Shown one piece after another: positions 48,201 to 58,249 of a stretch of 64,000 bases of DNA (position 1 is the first letter of the stretch; every line of letters begins with the position of its first letter). The translations under genes were made by a program, and so were the position numbers. The stretch lies in NCBI GenBank assembly GCA_030267565.1, contig BRXU01000006.1, positions 3,212,001 to 3,276,000 on the forward strand, in the 5' to 3' direction. The notes beneath the pieces are model-generated. The model was not told the DNA's origin, ran no database searches, and saw nothing but the letters and a program-made list of their open reading frames with translations. This stretch comes from Pleodorina starrii. Its lineage: Eukaryota > Chlorophyta > Chlorophyceae > Chlamydomonadales > Volvocaceae.

Positions 48201-51200
48201 ACCCACCCACCCACCCACCCACCCGCGCTGCTCTGTCTGGCGCTGGCGGCGCCGATCGACACTCCGCCGCTTGTGGTGCGCACCGCCGTCCCGGCGGCGG
48301 CGGCGGCGCCGCCGCCGCCGGCCATAGGGCCCATCAGGGATCCGCCGGGGCCCGCCGCGTGGTGGCGCAGCGCGCCGCCAGCCGCAGGCGCCCGGCCCAG
48401 CAGACTGCCCGAGCCCACTACACTTGGGCCGTAGCTGCTTACGGGGGAGTTGGGATCGCTGGTGAGCACACCTGAGGTCTGCACCGGGCCGCTGTGCGCG
48501 GCGAAGCCGCCGCCGCCGCCGCCGCCAGCGGCAGCGGCAGCGGCTGCGCCGCCGCCGCCGCTGCTCTGCCCGGCGCTGCTGTTCGCCGCCAGCAGTCCAC
48601 GGCCCCAGAGCAGCGGCTTGTCGCGGTACAGCGCCGCTGCCACGCCGCCGAGTTGCAGCGCCGCCGACGCGCTCCTGGCGGAGCCGATGCTCTGGTACGA
48701 CGGCGGGTGGGAGTCCATGGACGAGCGGCGGCTGTAAGTGAAGGAGCCGCCGGCGGTGTCGGCGCCGCCGCCGCCGCCGACACTGCTGACGGCGCCGACG
48801 CTGCCGTGGTGTACGGGCGCCGTCGGCGGCAGACCCAACGGCGAGTTGCCGGAGCCGGTGAATGAGCCGCCGCCGCCGCCGCCGTCGGGCCGCAGCCGCT
48901 TGACGACCTTGTGGAGCTCCCGATTGAGTACGACAGGCGGGCCGCCGCCGCCGGCGGGCGCGTGTGCGGCCGGCGGCATGGGCAGCGAGCTGCTGTCGAC
49001 GCCGCCGGCAAGGAGCAAACCGGGCCCGGCGGCGGGCGCGGCGGCGGCGGCGGCCGCTGCCGCCGCCACCGCACTGGGGCTGTGCGTCCGCGGCGACGCC
49101 GCGGCGGTCACCGTCGCGATCCATTGACGGCCGGCGGCGACGGCGTCGCCGCCGCCGTTGCGGGCTCCGCCGCGGCCCGGCGGCGAAAGAACCCGCGTCG
49201 GCTGTGCGCTGCAGACCGACTCCGGGCCGCCGCCGTCGGCGGTGGCGGCGGCGGCGTCGTCGCCGCTGCCGCCGCCGTCAGTCGCGTCCTCGGGCAGCGT
49301 CACCTGCAGCGGCGGCCGGTTTCGGCGCGCGGCGGCGCTGTTGGCAACCGCGGAGACGCTGCCCTCGCGCTGCGTGAGCTCGCCGTCGGCGGCGGCCAGG
49401 CCGGCCGTCGAGCCCGTCGCCGCCGCCGCCGTCGTGGAGTGGGCATGGGCGTGCCCCATTCGCGACGAGGATTTCACCCTGCAGGGTTCACAGAAAACCG
49501 AAGTCGAGAACAGAAGCGGTGGGAAGAGCTGAGGCAGGAGGTTGATGAGGGGGCCCCAGGCGGGGGAGGGCCTGCGGACACACGCACACACGCAGCGTGC
49601 TGTCGTTGTCGCTGCGCAACGCGCAAGGCGCAACGCGCAAGGCGCAACGCGCAAGGCGCAACGCGCAAACACAACGCCTGCAGCTCCACAGTTCCTCACA
49701 CGCACCTCACAGCCGGCGGACTGAGGTCCATCGCGTGAATGCTCCCCGTCGGCGACGCCGGCGCCGCCACGGCCAGGTGGCTCAGCACACGACTGCCGTT
49801 GGATGTCGTACGGCCAAGAACGGAGGCGCCGCCACCGCTGCCGCCGCCGCCGGCTGCAGAGCTCATGACGTCACGGCCGCGGCTGGCGGAGCCGGGCCCG
49901 CCGCCGCCGCCGCCGCCGCCGACGGCGCTGCCCGCCGCCGCCGCCGCCATGCTAATGGTCGACATGGCGGGCTGGCTGCTACTCTTGAAGGGATTCGGGC
50001 CCCGCGTCGACGGGGCGTGCGTCGTGACGGCGGGGGCGGCGCCGCCGCCGCTGCCGCCGCCGCTGCCGCCGCCGCTGCCGGCGCTTCCGAGGCCGCAGCC
50101 GGCGGCGCTGGGAAGCTGGCCGGTGCTCGCCGCCGTCGGCGGCGTCTGCACCGCCGGCAGCATCCTGGCGCGGCGGAGGTCGATCATTGGGGTGGGGCCG
50201 GAGACGGACATGGCTGGCTGGCTGCTGCTCTTCATGGGGTTGGGGCCCCGGGACAGCGACGGCGCGCCGACGATGTGCATGTAGACCCCTGCGTTAGCGG
50301 ACGCCGAGACTGACATGGCTGGCTGGCTGCTGCTCTTCATGGGGTTAGGCCCACGAGACAGCAAGCTGCGGAGTCCCATGTGTATGGGGGGGCCGGCGGC
50401 GGCCCCGGCGACTCCGCCGCCGCTGCCGCTGCCGCCGCCGCTGCCACTGCCGCCGCTGCCGCCTGCCGGCGGCAGCGTCGCGCCGCTGCCGCCGCCGCCG
50501 CCGCCGCCTCCGGCGGCGGCGGGCTGGCCTCCGAAACCGCTGTACGTGACGCCCGTCAGTACGATCATGCCCTGCTCGCTCCGAGTGGATGCCGTACTAG
50601 GTACGGGAATGCTGGGGCTGCTGGGACTGTTGGGCCCTACGCTCGAAATCCGGCCCGGAATCCCCGGCGGCGTCGGGACGGCGCCGCTGCCGCTGCCGCA
50701 CGCCTGCAGCCGGCCGGGTACGGCCGTGTAGGCAGCGGCGGCGGCGGCGCCGCCGCCGCCGGCGGCGGAAGCCTGGTTCGGCGCGCCGGAACGATCCCCA
50801 GGGATGGTCGGCGCCGAGGTCTTTGGTGACCCGAGGTTGTAGGTTGCAGAGGCGGCGGCCGTCTGTGCGTGTGCGCCCTGCGCGGTGAAAAGAAGAGGGG
50901 AAGTACGTAATGATGGTGCCGCCGCCGCCGCCGCCGCGGAGAAGGGGAAGAGGCGGAGGAGGAGGAGGGGCTTGTCTGAGAGTGCGGTGCGATGCTGGTA
51001 CTGGTTGCAGCGGCAGAGGAGGGAGGAGGGAGGCGGACGCGGAGACGGAGGTAGAGGTGTGGGGGGTATTATCCACGTTTAGGCCGGAGCCCGTAAACGG
51101 TCATGTAGCGGAAGGGATCCATCTCGGGGGGCACGAGCCCGACGGAGCCAGGTCATCTCAACCAGGCCAAAGAGACGGGTCAGGCTCTGGCTCCGATGGC

Positions 51201-51968
51201 GATCGCTGAAATCTCCTGCCCAACCCCAACCCCAATCCCAACCCGAGCCCCAACCCCAACCCCAATCCAGCCCCAACCCAATGCACCGCATCACCTGCGG
51301 CTGCTGCGGCGGTGGCTGCGCGACCGCCGGAATGCTGCCCTGGCTCTGCCCCGCCGACAGCAGCCTCCGACTGGAGAACGTCAGGCCGTGGCCGAGCCCC
51401 AGGCTGCCGCCGCTCGCGCCGGCGCTGCCCAGCACGCCGCCGCTGGCGCCGCGCGGGTGCATGCCGGCGGTGTGGGACGCGGGGCGGTCCGACAGCGGCT
51501 CCATCTCCGCCTGGACCCTGTCGCGCGGGGTGGGTGGCCGCGGCCGCGGACGGGGGGTCAGGGAGTGGGCGGGGTGGGTGGCCGCGGCCGCGGACGGGGG
51601 AGGTAAGTGGGTATATTAAAAATTTCGCAGCGAAGGAGGAGACGGCGTTAGCGAACGGACCCAGAACCCAGAAGGTGGGTGGCCGCGGCCGCGGACGGGG
51701 GGTCAGGGAGTGGGCGGGGTGGGTGGCCGCGGCCGCGGACGGGGGAGGTAAGTGGGTATAAAGAAAATTTTGCAGCGGAGAAGGAGACGGCGTTAGCGAA
51801 CGGACCCAGAACCCAGCAATCCTTGGGGGGGGGCGATGTTGGAAGAGGCGGGGTGAGAGAGGCGTACTGTGATATCAAGTTCGAACCGCTGCGATGGAAC
51901 GCAGGCGACGTTGCCGAATGGACACAGGGTCGCGAGGGGATACAGCGCTTGCTCCGAAACCCAGCCGA

Positions 51969-52000
<32 letters not shown>

Positions 52001-52586
52001 GATCGTGGGACGGCGACCCACTTGTTGTCCCCGGCCAGGCCCACTTGCCTACCGGCCCAAGTGCGCCGACCCTCTCCATCATCGGGAGCTTAGAACTGCT
52101 ACAGTGGGAAACCCCCCTCCCTCTACCGTTTGCGGGCTCCGGCCTATACGTGGCCTCATCCTTAAGATCGGGTCGAGTGAAGCAGGGTTCCGAGGAACGC
52201 ATTCGCGCAACACGGTGGTGGCCTTACTTGGATGAGGACCTCGATGTGATGTCCAGCTGCAAGTCCTCCTCCATCATGGCAAGGTACTGCGTGTACGACG
52301 GTTTCGGAGGCGGGGGAAGTTGGTTGCACGGGCGGGCCGGCAGCGCGCTGGGGCAAAAACGGGAAACCAGTGCATCTGGGATGCAGCGGCCGGGGGGGCT
52401 CCCCCAGCCTGCTATGACTTCGCTGCTGCTAGTTGGTTCCAACACTGCGGTTCCAACTTTCTTCTTTCATCTCCCCCCGCCTGCGTGCTCACGCACCCTG
52501 GCAGCCACCAACCCATCCTTCCGCTCCTCGCAACGCGCCGCCTCCCCTCTCCACCCCCACCCGGCCGCCCTGGCCCCTGCCACCAC

Positions 52587-52638
<52 letters not shown>

Positions 52639-55600
52639 ACACCACCACCACCACCACCACCACAACAACAACAACAACAAACGCTCACCCTCTCCACTTG
52701 CGCCGCGTTGCTGCGCAGGCGCGTGCCGCCCCTGGAGCTCGTCGCCGGCGAGCCGGTGCTCGGCCGCGGCGCCCGCGGCGCGACGCCGCCCGACCCACCG
52801 CCGCCGCTGCCGTACATGCCCGTGTCCGTGCAGGGCATGCTACATAGCCCGCCGCCGCCGCCGCCGCTGCCGCCACCGGCAGCCGCCGCCATCAGCGCCG
52901 CCGCGGTCATGCCGGGCCGGCCGCTGCTGGATTGATTGGCGAATCGGATGGCGGACTCGAGCGTCATTCCGCCTCCGACTCCGCCGCCGAGGCCGAGGTC
53001 GCCGGTGCCGGGACCGGCGTTGGAGGGTCGCAGCCGCGACACACGATCCAGCATGCCGGTGTTGCTCCCTCCCTGGAGTACATGTGTGTGCGTGCATGTG
53101 GAGTAAATGTGTGCGTGTGTGTATGTGTATGTAGTCGTGGGGGATGGGGGTGAGTGCGGAGCAGCACGGACGAGCTCACCGGCTGACATACGAAGGTCAG
53201 ATGGGTCAGCCAAGATCAGTCCGACTTGGGGGGCCCTGGGAAACCTAAGATTCTAGGAGCGCGCACCGCAGGTCGTTTGTACGGCACAACGGCACGGTGC
53301 GGGTACGGCACTCACGTGCAGCTGCAGCATCATCTGGCTGGCGCTCAGCGACTCCATGCCGCCGCCGACCGCCATCGCATGGGAGATCGACGTCGGCAGC
53401 AGCGGCACATTCGAGCCTCCGCCGCCGCCTCCGCCTCCGCCGCCCGGCGCGGAGCCTCCGCCGCCTGGCACCGAGCCTCCGCCGCCAGGCACGGAGCCGC
53501 CGCCGCCGGTCGCTATCATGACGCTGTGCGTCGAGCCGTTGGACTGCGACGCCGCCACCGCCGCCGCCGCCACCGTCGCCGTTAGCCGACCCTGCAGCAG
53601 CAGGTCCAGGGAGGTCCGCGTTGCGGCGAAGCCCGACAGGCCGCCGTGCGCCGCCGCCGCCGCCGCGGCGCTGCCGCCAGACCACTTCGGCGGCCCGGGG
53701 CCGCTGCCGGGGCCGCTGGTCTTGGGACTGCAGTACGTGCCGCCGCCACTGCCGCGCAACCCAACCACCACCGGGCCCATAGCACCCCCGGACAGCCGCC
53801 CCGTTCCGCCGCCGGCGTTGGAGCCGAAGGCGGCGGCGGCGGCGGCCACCGCACCGCCGCCGCTGGCGAAGGGCCCCGGCTTCGGCGGGCTGCACGAGTA
53901 GCCGCTGCCGCCGCCGGCGGCGGCGGCGGCGGCGGCGGCGCTGCGGGCGGTGCTGCCGCCGCTGCCGCTGCCGCCTGTGCTGGCGGCGGCGGCGATCTGG
54001 GCGTGCGTGAAGCCGGCGGCGGCGCCGCCGCCGGCGGCGGCGCCGGGCGGCTGGGAATGCTCCAGGGAGTCACAGTGACTGAGGTTGGATACCTTTCGGT
54101 GAACTCCGGTCTGGGCTCGGGAGAAGGAGTCACCGTCCCGCGAGACGGCGCGGCGGTAGAGGGCCTGTAGAGGGCGGTAGAGGGACATTTTGCGCGCGCG
54201 GCGGGCGGGGAGGCAAGCCAAATAGGCAGGTCAGGTCAGGACGGCGGGCCGGTAGGGACAGGCAGGCAGGCAAACCAACACGCGGACCAACAAGCAGGCT
54301 GGCAGGTAGGGTTCGGGCGCGTGAGGCGCACCCAGGGCAGGGGCGCAGACCGGAGGGGGCAGGCAGCACCGGCTGCTGCCACGCAGCCCCCTGAACAGCC
54401 CCTGGCCCCCCCTGAAGCGCCTCCCGACGACCCGCCCCCCTCTCCCTCTTCCCCTCGCCCCACGCATCCCCCTCCCTCCCTCCCTCCCTCACGTTGTCGT
54501 CCGTCACGCCCCGGTTGGACATCATGCTGCTCCGCCGCGACCGGGTGTCGTACAGGCGGCCCGCCATGCCGCCGGCCGCCCCGCCATGCCCCGGCAGCAG
54601 CCCGCTGTGGCCCTGCGTGCCCAAAGACCCGCCTCCCATGCCCATTCCCATCCCCAGACTGGCGGCGGTAGACAGCTGCAAGGCGGCGGGGCCGCCCGCC
54701 GGCGAGTGGCGCGTGGATGGACGCGTCAGGGAGTTGGAGTACGGCAGGGAGCCGCCGGCGGCGGCGGCGGCGGCGAGCGCCTCGGCGCCGTACGAGTGTT
54801 CGTAGCTGCGGCGCCGTACAGTGACCACGGGACGGGTCAGGTCGAGAACCTGGGGACAGGGAAAGGAGGGCGGGGCGGGACAGGGGGCTTGGGAGTGCAA
54901 CGGGATGTTGGATCGGTGCAAAGGGAACGGAGGGAAGCGGGCCAGCGGAAGCAGGAAGGGGCGGGCGGAAGGAAGAGAGCTTTTGCCCCGTGCCGCCATG
55001 TCTGTCCTGTCCTGCCATGCGCACAATGCACGCATCCTCGGATGCGAACCCTCCAGCCACTCACTCACCACATGCAGCCCGAAGTCACACAGCTTGGCCG
55101 CCAGGGGCCGGCCGCCACCCGGCCGGATCATCGCCGCAGTCACGGACCCCGGCCGCGACGGCGCCGTGTCCCCCGCCGCCGCCGCTGCCGCCGCCGCCGC
55201 CCGCACCGACAGCACCCGCCGCGCCAGGCTGCCGTGGGAGCTGTACATGACGCTGCCGCTGCCGCCGACGACGGTGAAGCTTGTGCCCTGCCCGGCGGCG
55301 GCGGCGGCGGCCGCCGCCGCCGCCGGTGGCAGCGCCAGCGGCGCCGCCAGCGGCGGCAACGGCAGCGGCGCCATTAGTACGTTATCCGTCTTGACGTCAC
55401 GGTGTACGATCGGCGGCGTCTGGGCGTGCAGGAACTGCAGCGCCAGCGCCAGCTCCATGCACCATTGGATCGCCTCACGGTCGCTGTACGGCAGCGGCGG
55501 AAGCTCGTGCGTGAGCGAGTCCAGCCGCGCCGACAGGCCGCTGCCGCCTCCGGCGGCAGCGACGCTGGGCGAGATGGTGCCGCCGCCGCCGCAGCGGCTG

Positions 55601-58249
55601 CGCGGCGACGGCGACGGCGGCGCGGCGGCGTCGCCGCCGCCGCCGGCGGCGGCCGTCTGGGAGCGGCGGCGCAGCAGGGACAGATTGTGGCGCAGGTTCC
55701 GCACGGAGGAGTTTGACCGCTCCGCTGTGCCGGCGGTGGAGCAGCCGCCGACCGACGCGCCGCCGGCGACGGCTGCCAGCAGCTGCTGCTTGACGCGCTG
55801 CTGCTGTTTGTACACCTTGGCGGCGTCCTGGACGAGCTTTGTGAGGGTGCCGGCCTGGGCGGGAAGGAGGGGTAGAGGGTGAGTGTATGACCAGTTGACC
55901 ACAGTCCGAAGCGGCAATAGGCTGACGGGCTGGAGGGCTGGGGGGGTAGCCAAGACGAAACCGCAGCGGCGGGAAGGGATAGTGGGATCGATCAAAGACA
56001 TGATCACCATACCGGGACACATAAACACAAAATGTCGCAGCGGCAGGGAATGGATGATTCGATGGAGCGTGTTTTGATGCGGCACTGAGGGTACAGCGCT
56101 GAGTGTGCAGCAACCGGCCCGCTGATGAGAAGCCCGCCGGGACGCCCGCCCGCTGGAAAGAATGCAGGACAAGACCCCTCCGTTGGCGCGCCGGCCCCTT
56201 CCGCCATCCCCTCCCCTCCCCTCCCCTCCCCTCCCCTCCCACCCCACCTCACCTCCAAGTACTCCGTCACGATACCCCAGGTGAACCTCCGGGTGGGCAG
56301 GCCCGCAAAGTTGGGCGGCAGGTGCGCCAGCGCATGGAGCCGCACGATGTGCCTGGGGGAGGAGGAATGGGGAGCCGCGAGCGCGGCGTTTCAGAAGCGC
56401 AGAGAGCAGCAGGGTAAAGAGAGAATCAGTCCGAGCACCGCTTTTGCTTGACAAGCCAAGGCGGCGGCGCAGGGCACGAAGAGAGAAACAGCCCCGGACG
56501 GGCCAACCAGGCCAGGCCAGGCCAGGCAAGGGCTCCCCGCCGCCCTCCACCCCCAAAAAACGCCCCTCCCCCTCCGCACCTGTTCTGCAGGCGAGCCAGC
56601 ACCTGAGCCTCCCGCAGGAACTCCTGCAGCCGCAGGACAGGATGCAAGAGTTGCAATGAGGGACCAGGATAGGCAGTGCAGGTCAGCGCGCGCGCGACGG
56701 ATCCAGCGGCAGGGCGCGCGGCGCGGCGGGGAGGTAATAAAGAAGATACGCGGGCGGGAGGGGGGTCAGGGAGTGATATGCTCTATTATAAAACATGAGT
56801 CACTGCGGACGTCACTGCGGGCGGGAGGGGGGCCCCGGGGCGGACCAGCAGGCGCGGCCGATCTGGGTCAGGTCCGCGGACCCAGATCGGCGACGGCACG
56901 CACCCGCCCGCCACCCCGCGGGCGCCGGCCCGGAGAGTGTGGTGTGGTGCGATGCGGCCTAGCGGAAGGCCAGTGGGGCCGTCCAACCGCCAGTGGGGCG
57001 GGGCCGTCCAACGCCGCTTCCAGGACGCCGGCCGGCAGATGACCGGCAGGCGCAATGTGGGACCAGCCGTCGCGGCGCCTCCCGCCCTCGTCATGCCGAG
57101 CCGACCCACATCGCCCCCGCGCCTCGCCGAGCCGACCCACATCGCGCCGAGCCGACCCACATCGCCCCGAACGGCCCAGGGCGCCCCGCGCGTCCGTGCC
57201 CGCGTCCCAGTGAACGAGGTGACCCAAATGGGGACGGGACGGTCCCCGCATCGCGCATCGCGGCCCGGCCCCAGTCCATATCCATAGCGGTTGGCACGAC
57301 GGGCAGCTCGGGGCACGGGAGAAAGAGACCCGGCCGCTGCGCCCCGCCGCAGCGCAACGACGGCGGAGGAGCGGCGCTGGCCAGAGGCGCGGCAGGGGCG
57401 GACTGGAAAGCGTTCCGGGTCGACAGAGGCCGCGCACGGCTCGCTACCCAACGCTCCCCCGCCCCCGCGCCACAGCAGCGGCGGCCGCCGCGGCGCGGCA
57501 GGGCTCGGTGCGGGCCCCGGCCGTCCCGTTGCGCGCGTTGGGCGCCCGAAAGTCTGCCTGTGGGTCCTCCCACCGCGGCGGCAGCCGTCCGGCAGGGCAC
57601 CAGCCGCCCTGTCGCCGCCGTTTACCCGCCAGGCGCCCCGCGCGCGTGCGGGCCTCGACTCAATGCCCTAGCTGGCCGGAATGGACCCGCCCCGCCGCGC
57701 CGCGCCGTGCTGCGGCGGCCGGCCTCTCCAGCTGTGGTTGATGTGGCAGCGTGGCGGCTGTGGCGTCCAGTCTGGGGGGGACGCGGGGCTCTTTCCCCCC
57801 ATGCGGCCGTTAACTTCCCCCGGCAATGGACGGTCTCCCCCCGGCCGCACCTGGAGCGTTGACTCGCGCTGCGCCGCGTGCGGGTGCAAGACTTTGACCG
57901 CAACGGGTATTGCGCCATCCAAGGTGCCCCGGTACACGCGGGCGCTGGAGCCTCCACCGATCCGCTCATGAATCTGCAGCGGCCCGCAAGCGTGCGTATG
58001 TGCGATCACAGGGCTGGTTATCCGGCCGGGGCCTGGTGGCAACCCAACGTCATCGGCCCTGACGCCGCGCTGTCGCGGTCGTCGCGCACCCCCCCGCTCG
58101 TGACCTATAGCTCGCGGTCCCTCCATCCGCCTTTCTGCATGCACGTTCAGTGCAGCAGAGAAGGCAAGGAGTATACCGGGATGGCCCACGCACACCTGCA
58201 AGCGTGCTTCGAGCTCCTCTCCCGCCAGCAGCTGCGTGGAGCCAGGCAT
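45252..58249 (-). CDS. Giant Ser/Thr protein kinase, TKL-like, split kinase domain
   Basis: It phosphorylates Ser/Thr of unknown substrates. Seventeen exons (minus): 58249-58196, 57973-57851, 56623-56580, 56352-56253, 55854-55069, 54849-54493, 54164-53316, 53072-52689, 52286-52228, 51517-51295, 50877-49706, 49478-48223, 47906-47536, 47327-47189, 46944-46733, 46337-46033, 45573-45252. All introns are GT-AG, every phase agrees, and the product has 2,251 residues. Visible motifs are the Gly loop RIGGGSSARVYRG (22-34), VAVK Lys45, helix C Glu64, hinge TEYLE, HRDVKTDN (258-265), DFG (364-366), GTLLYMAPE (1964-1972), DVFSFGVV and PADRP. Inserts lie before helix E (about 110 residues), between HRD and DFG (about 90), and between DFG and APE (about 1,600, Gly/Ala/Ser-rich). 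ATG 58249 follows an in-frame TGA closely. The last donor overlaps a TGA at 46029-46031; without that splice the protein ends at 2,145. TKL-like is judged from DVFSFGVV and the loop style. Confidence 0.85.
45954..46012. repeat. Short AGTATAAAAC tandem repeat
   Basis: Four to five imperfect 10-bp copies (one reads GTGTAAAAC) lie in the last kinase intron (46032-45574). They are strikingly AT-rich against the surrounding GC-rich sequence. Confidence 0.85.
47080..47186. repeat. CCCAG pentanucleotide microsatellite at a splice donor
   Basis: About 20 copies of CCCAG (GGGCT on the transcribed minus strand) in kinase intron 14. The repeat begins about 3 nt after the 5' splice site at 47188, so the donor reads GTAGGCTGGGCTGGG. 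It has G-quadruplex-forming potential in the pre-mRNA. Confidence 0.92.
47932..47984. repeat. GTGGGT tandem repeat in kinase intron 12
   Basis: About eight imperfect copies of GTGGGT (plus strand) near the acceptor side of intron 12. On the transcript it is CACCCA-type, close to the acceptor at 47907. Confidence 0.85.
48191..48222. repeat. GTGG/GGGT repeat forming the intron 12 donor
   Basis: On the minus strand intron 12 starts GTGGGTGGGTGGGTGGG, so the 5' splice site is the first of several identical in-phase-by-4 GT sites. G-quadruplex potential is high. Confidence 0.85.
49614..49678. repeat. 14-bp tandem repeat in kinase intron 11
   Basis: About four copies of GCGCAAGGCGCAAC-type sequence fill much of the 227-nt intron 49705-49479. 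Confidence 0.88.
51073..51101 (-). repeat. 29-bp dispersed motif, copy 2 (inverted)
   Basis: Read on the minus strand it begins ACCGTTTACGGGCTCC and ends GGCCTAAACGTGG. It lies in kinase intron 10 (51294-50878), and so in sense orientation to that gene. Confidence 0.8.
51530..51820. repeat. 145-bp direct repeat, two copies, in kinase intron 9
   Basis: Copies start at 51530 and 51675. Each begins GTGGGTGGCCGCGGCCGCGG, carries that GC-rich block twice, then AGGTAAGTGGGTAT, an AAAATTT patch and GGACCCAGAACCCAG. The copies differ by small changes near the A-rich patch, so the duplication is recent but not identical. Confidence 0.92.
52125..52153 (+). repeat. 29-bp dispersed motif, copy 3
   Basis: It begins ACCGTTTGCGGGCTCC and ends GGCCTATACGTGG. 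It lies in kinase intron 9 (52227-51518), antisense to the kinase. Confidence 0.8.
52586..52681. repeat. CAA/CCA trinucleotide microsatellite in kinase intron 8
   Basis: About 16 CAA copies, then about 8 CCA, then about 6 CAA, inside intron 52688-52287. It begins only a few nt after the GTGAGC donor on the minus strand. Confidence 0.93.
56205..56246. repeat. CTCCC microsatellite in kinase intron 4
   Basis: About seven copies of CCCCT (GGGGA on the transcript), starting about 7 nt after the GTGAGG donor at 56252. Confidence 0.88.
57090..57172. repeat. GCCGAGCCGACCCACATCGC tandem repeat in kinase intron 2
   Basis: Three to four imperfect copies lie inside the longest kinase intron (57850-56624). 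A second short duplication (CCAGTGGGGCGGGGCCGTCC type) lies at about 56967-57015. I find no exon inside this intron that keeps phase, and exons 2 and 3 join directly in phase 0. Confidence 0.8.

Larger units (their letters stand above)
47328..54849 (-). other. Kinase exons 6-13: activation-segment insertion
   Basis: Eight exons encode about 1,557 residues of mostly disordered Gly/Ala/Ser/Pro sequence between the DFG and APE motifs. Ordered-looking islands are few: AAQVERYLAMMEEDLQLDI across the exon 8/9 junction, RELHKVVKRLRPD in exon 12, and two SRRSSM basophilic phosphosite-like motifs (exons 6 and 12). A 15-residue motif, RGPNPMKSSSQPAMS, occurs three times in exon 11. Exon 9 is only 59 nt; its frame was chosen because it links to both neighbours in phase. 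Confidence 0.75.
55069..58249 (-). other. Kinase exons 1-5: N-lobe, hinge, catalytic loop, DFG
   Basis: Exons 1-4 carry the short N-terminus, Gly loop, catalytic Lys, helix C and hinge in small phase-compatible exons (18, 41, 14 and 33 whole codons). Exon 5 (262 codons) carries helix D, then a Ser/Gly-rich insert with RRRSQT, then helix E (REAIQWCMELALALQFLH), HRDVKTDNVLM, an Ala-rich insert and KLCDFGLHV. Exon 5 ends two residues after DFG-Leu, so the insert in the activation segment starts exactly at an exon border. Confidence 0.88.

Noticed and set aside
48074..49738. Several overlapping long open frames, both strands
   Set aside because: Shadow frames of kinase exon 12 in GC-rich sequence; only one frame is phase-compatible with the flanking exons.
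51079..51230. Possible extra kinase exon between exons 10 and 11
   Set aside because: No acceptor/donor pair keeps phase without a stop; exons 10 and 11 join directly in phase 0.
52228..52347. Longer version of kinase exon 9 using the acceptor at 52348
   Set aside because: It keeps phase, but in a frame giving an unlikely sequence and a poor link to exon 10. The short version links VER to YLAMMEEDLQLDI and on to VQAEMEPL in phase.
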